Source: Sulfuricaulis sp. (GTDB taxonomy: Bacteria > Pseudomonadota > Gammaproteobacteria > Acidiferrobacterales > Sulfurifustaceae). Taken from it: a stretch of 64,000 bases of DNA. A model generated the notes under the pieces. That model ran no database searches, was not told the origin of the DNA, and was given only the letters and a program-made list of their open reading frames with translations. The DNA lies in the NCBI RefSeq assembly GCF_024653915.1, contig NZ_JANLGY010000013.1, positions 186,001 to 250,000 on the forward strand. Reading direction: 5' to 3'. Of the stretch, positions 62,623 to 64,000 are shown one piece after another (within the stretch, counting starts at the first letter, position 1; every line of letters begins with the position of its first letter). The position numbers were made by a program, and so were the translations under genes.

Positions 62623-63267
62623 ATGACCACCGTACTCAATATCGCCCTGTCCAAGGGGCGGATCCTGGAAGAGGGTCTACCGCTACTTGAGCGTGCCGGC
62701 ATCCGTCCCGCCGAGAACCCGCTCAAAAGCCGCAAGCTTATCCTCGACACCAACCTGCCCGAGGTAAAGCTCACCATCATCCGTGCCGCGGACGTGCCCA
62801 CCTATGTCCAGTTCGGCGCGGCTGATCTGGGTATTGCCGGCAAGGACGTGCTCATGGAATACGAGGGTGATGGCCTGTACGAACTGCTGGACCTCAAGAT
62901 CGCGCGTTGCCGCATGATGGTGGCCGAGCCCAAGAGTCTGGCCTCGCGCGATGATCCGGACAGTTGGACCCGGCTGCGCATTGCCACCAAATACGTCAAG
63001 ACCACGCAGCGTCACTTTGCCGCCAAGGGCATCCAGACGGACATCATCAAACTCTATGGCTCGATGGAACTCGCGCCACTCGTGGGTCTTTCCGACCGGA
63101 TAGTTGATTTGGTGGACACCGGTAATACTCTCAAGGCCAACGGTCTTGCCGAGGTCGAACACATTGCCGATATCAGTGCCTGGCTCGTGGCCAACCGCGC
63201 TTCGATGAAAATGAAACATCAGGCACTCAAAAGTCTTGTGGACCAGCTGGAGAAGGCGGTCGCCTGA
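62623..63267 (+). CDS. hisG: ATP phosphoribosyltransferase, short form
   Basis: First step of histidine synthesis. 214 residues: the short form, which lacks the C-terminal regulatory domain and needs the HisZ subunit (its gene is not in this window). Motifs [18 protein letters not shown] and [14 protein letters not shown]. Confidence 0.96.
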   Translation: MTTVLNIALSKGRILEEGLPLLERAGIRPAENPLKSRKLILDTNLPEVKLTIIRAADVPTYVQFGAADLGIAGKDVLMEYEGDGLYELLDLKIARCRMMVAEPKSLASRDDPDSWTRLRIATKYVKTTQRHFAAKGIQTDIIKLYGSMELAPLVGLSDRIVDLVDTGNTLKANGLAEVEHIADISAWLVANRASMKMKHQALKSLVDQLEKAVA

Positions 63268-63274
63268 AAACCCC

Positions 63275-64000
63275 ATGAGTAAAATTAATCTGCGCCAGCT
63301 CAGCACGCGCGACGCCGGTTTCGAGCGCGAGTTCGCGCGACTGCTGGACCGGACGCCAGCGACTGATCCGAAAATCGAGGCCACGGTCAAGGAGATCATT
63401 GCGGACGTACGTGCCCGCGGCGATGACGCCCTTGTCGAATACACCCGCCGCTTCGACCGTCGCGTGCTGTCTTCGATAGCTGAGCTGGAGATTCCGCGTC
63501 AGCGCCTGCGCGAAGCGGCACGCGCACTGACCAAGGAACAGTACGAAGCACTCGCCAATGCCGCCGAGCGCATTCGTTCCTATCACGAGCGCCAGCGCGC
63601 CGAATCCTGGAGTTATACCGAACCCGATGGCACCCTGCTTGGACAGCAGGTGACGCCGCTCGAGCGTGTTGGTCTGTATGTGCCCGGTGGCAAGGCGGCC
63701 TATCCCTCGTCGGTACTCATGAACGCGATCCCGGCCAAGGTGGCCGAGGTCCATGAACTTGTCATGGTTGTGCCGGCACCGGAAGGTGAAGTCAATCCCT
63801 TGGTGCTCAGTGCGGCGCATCTGGGCGGTGTGGACCGGGTGTTCACCATCGGCGGCGCGCAGGCGGTGGCAGCGCTGGCCTATGGTACCCAGTCCATTCC
63901 CAGGGTGGACAAAATCGTGGGGCCGGGCAATGTCTATGTTACCACTGCCAAGCGTCTCGTCTTTGGCGCGGTAGGCATCGACATGATCGCCGGTCCTTCC
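63275..64000 (+). CDS. hisD: Histidinol dehydrogenase, 5' part (cut by the window end)
   Basis: Opens at ATG 63275 ([20 protein letters not shown]) and runs in frame to the last base, 242 codons of about 430. Family motifs [33 protein letters not shown] and [10 protein letters not shown] are present; the metal-site histidines lie beyond the window. Co-transcribed with hisG. Confidence 0.96.
   Translation, partial: MSKINLRQLSTRDAGFEREFARLLDRTPATDPKIEATVKEIIADVRARGDDALVEYTRRFDRRVLSSIAELEIPRQRLREAARALTKEQYEALANAAERIRSYHERQRAESWSYTEPDGTLLGQQVTPLERVGLYVPGGKAAYPSSVLMNAIPAKVAEVHELVMVVPAPEGEVNPLVLSAAHLGGVDRVFTIGGAQAVAALAYGTQSIPRVDKIVGPGNVYVTTAKRLVFGAVGIDMIAGPS

Overview
This window reads as one contiguous stretch of a GC-rich gammaproteobacterial chromosome. 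The gene orders miaB-phoH-ybeY-corC-lnt, leuS-lptE-holA-(proA)-nadD-rsfS-rlmH-maf-rng-yhdP-tldD-pmbA, kdsD-kdsC-lptC-lptA-lptB-rpoN-hprK-rapZ-PTS and mlaFEDCB-...-ibaG-grxD-murA-hisGD are all chromosomal housekeeping blocks of Gram-negative proteobacteria. An HPr kinase with a permease-less PTS, together with full LPS-transport and Mla machinery, suggests a deep-branching, possibly chemolithotrophic gammaproteobacterium. I cannot name the genus from sequence alone.

Layout. 0.1-5.4 kb: tRNA modification, ribosome maturation and lipoprotein acylation operon. 5.5-8.2 kb: membrane-bound GAF/PAS/GGDEF/EAL protein. 8.3-18.7 kb: skp-like chaperone, then leuS, lptE, holA, proA, nadD, rsfS, rlmH, maf, rng. 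18.9-26.6 kb: yhdP, a nitrilase-family amidase, tldD and pmbA. 26.6-33.7 kb: accessory island with an orphan higA-type antitoxin, hicAB, a complete type I restriction-modification system (hsdRMS) and a phd-vapC pair. 33.8-35.7 kb: mgtE and a stand-alone WYL-like protein. 35.75-45.5 kb (minus strand): LPS/KDO genes, lptABC, rpoN, hprK, rapZ, an EIIA-like protein, HPr and enzyme I. 45.6-49.0 kb: CPA2 antiporter, methyltransferase, quinone reductase. 49.0-53.2 kb: second accessory zone with two integron-type gene cassettes carrying attC-like sites, a secreted trypsin-TPR protein, REP sequences around a RAYT transposase remnant, a ParE-type toxin-antitoxin pair and a small zinc-ribbon gene. 53.4-64 kb: acs, mlaFEDCB, an ABC-2 exporter pair, ibaG, grxD, murA, hisG and the 5' part of hisD.

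Two features stand out. First, at 49.0-50.2 kb two small ORFs of unknown family sit in an apparent integrase-less cassette array; both encode an RNxxxH motif of the kind that defines HEPN RNases, so this may be an undescribed cassette-borne RNA-targeting or toxin function. Second, the chromosome carries at least five families of 80-120 bp fold-back repeats that have entered genes: one lies in frame inside leuS, one supplies the signal peptide of lptE, one the N terminus of maf, one the C-terminal tail of rsfS and one the apparent ribosome-binding site of nadD. A third oddity is a PTS EIIA-like protein in which the expected phospho-acceptor histidine is a glutamate. All assignments come from reading the sequence and recalled family motifs; no database search was run.
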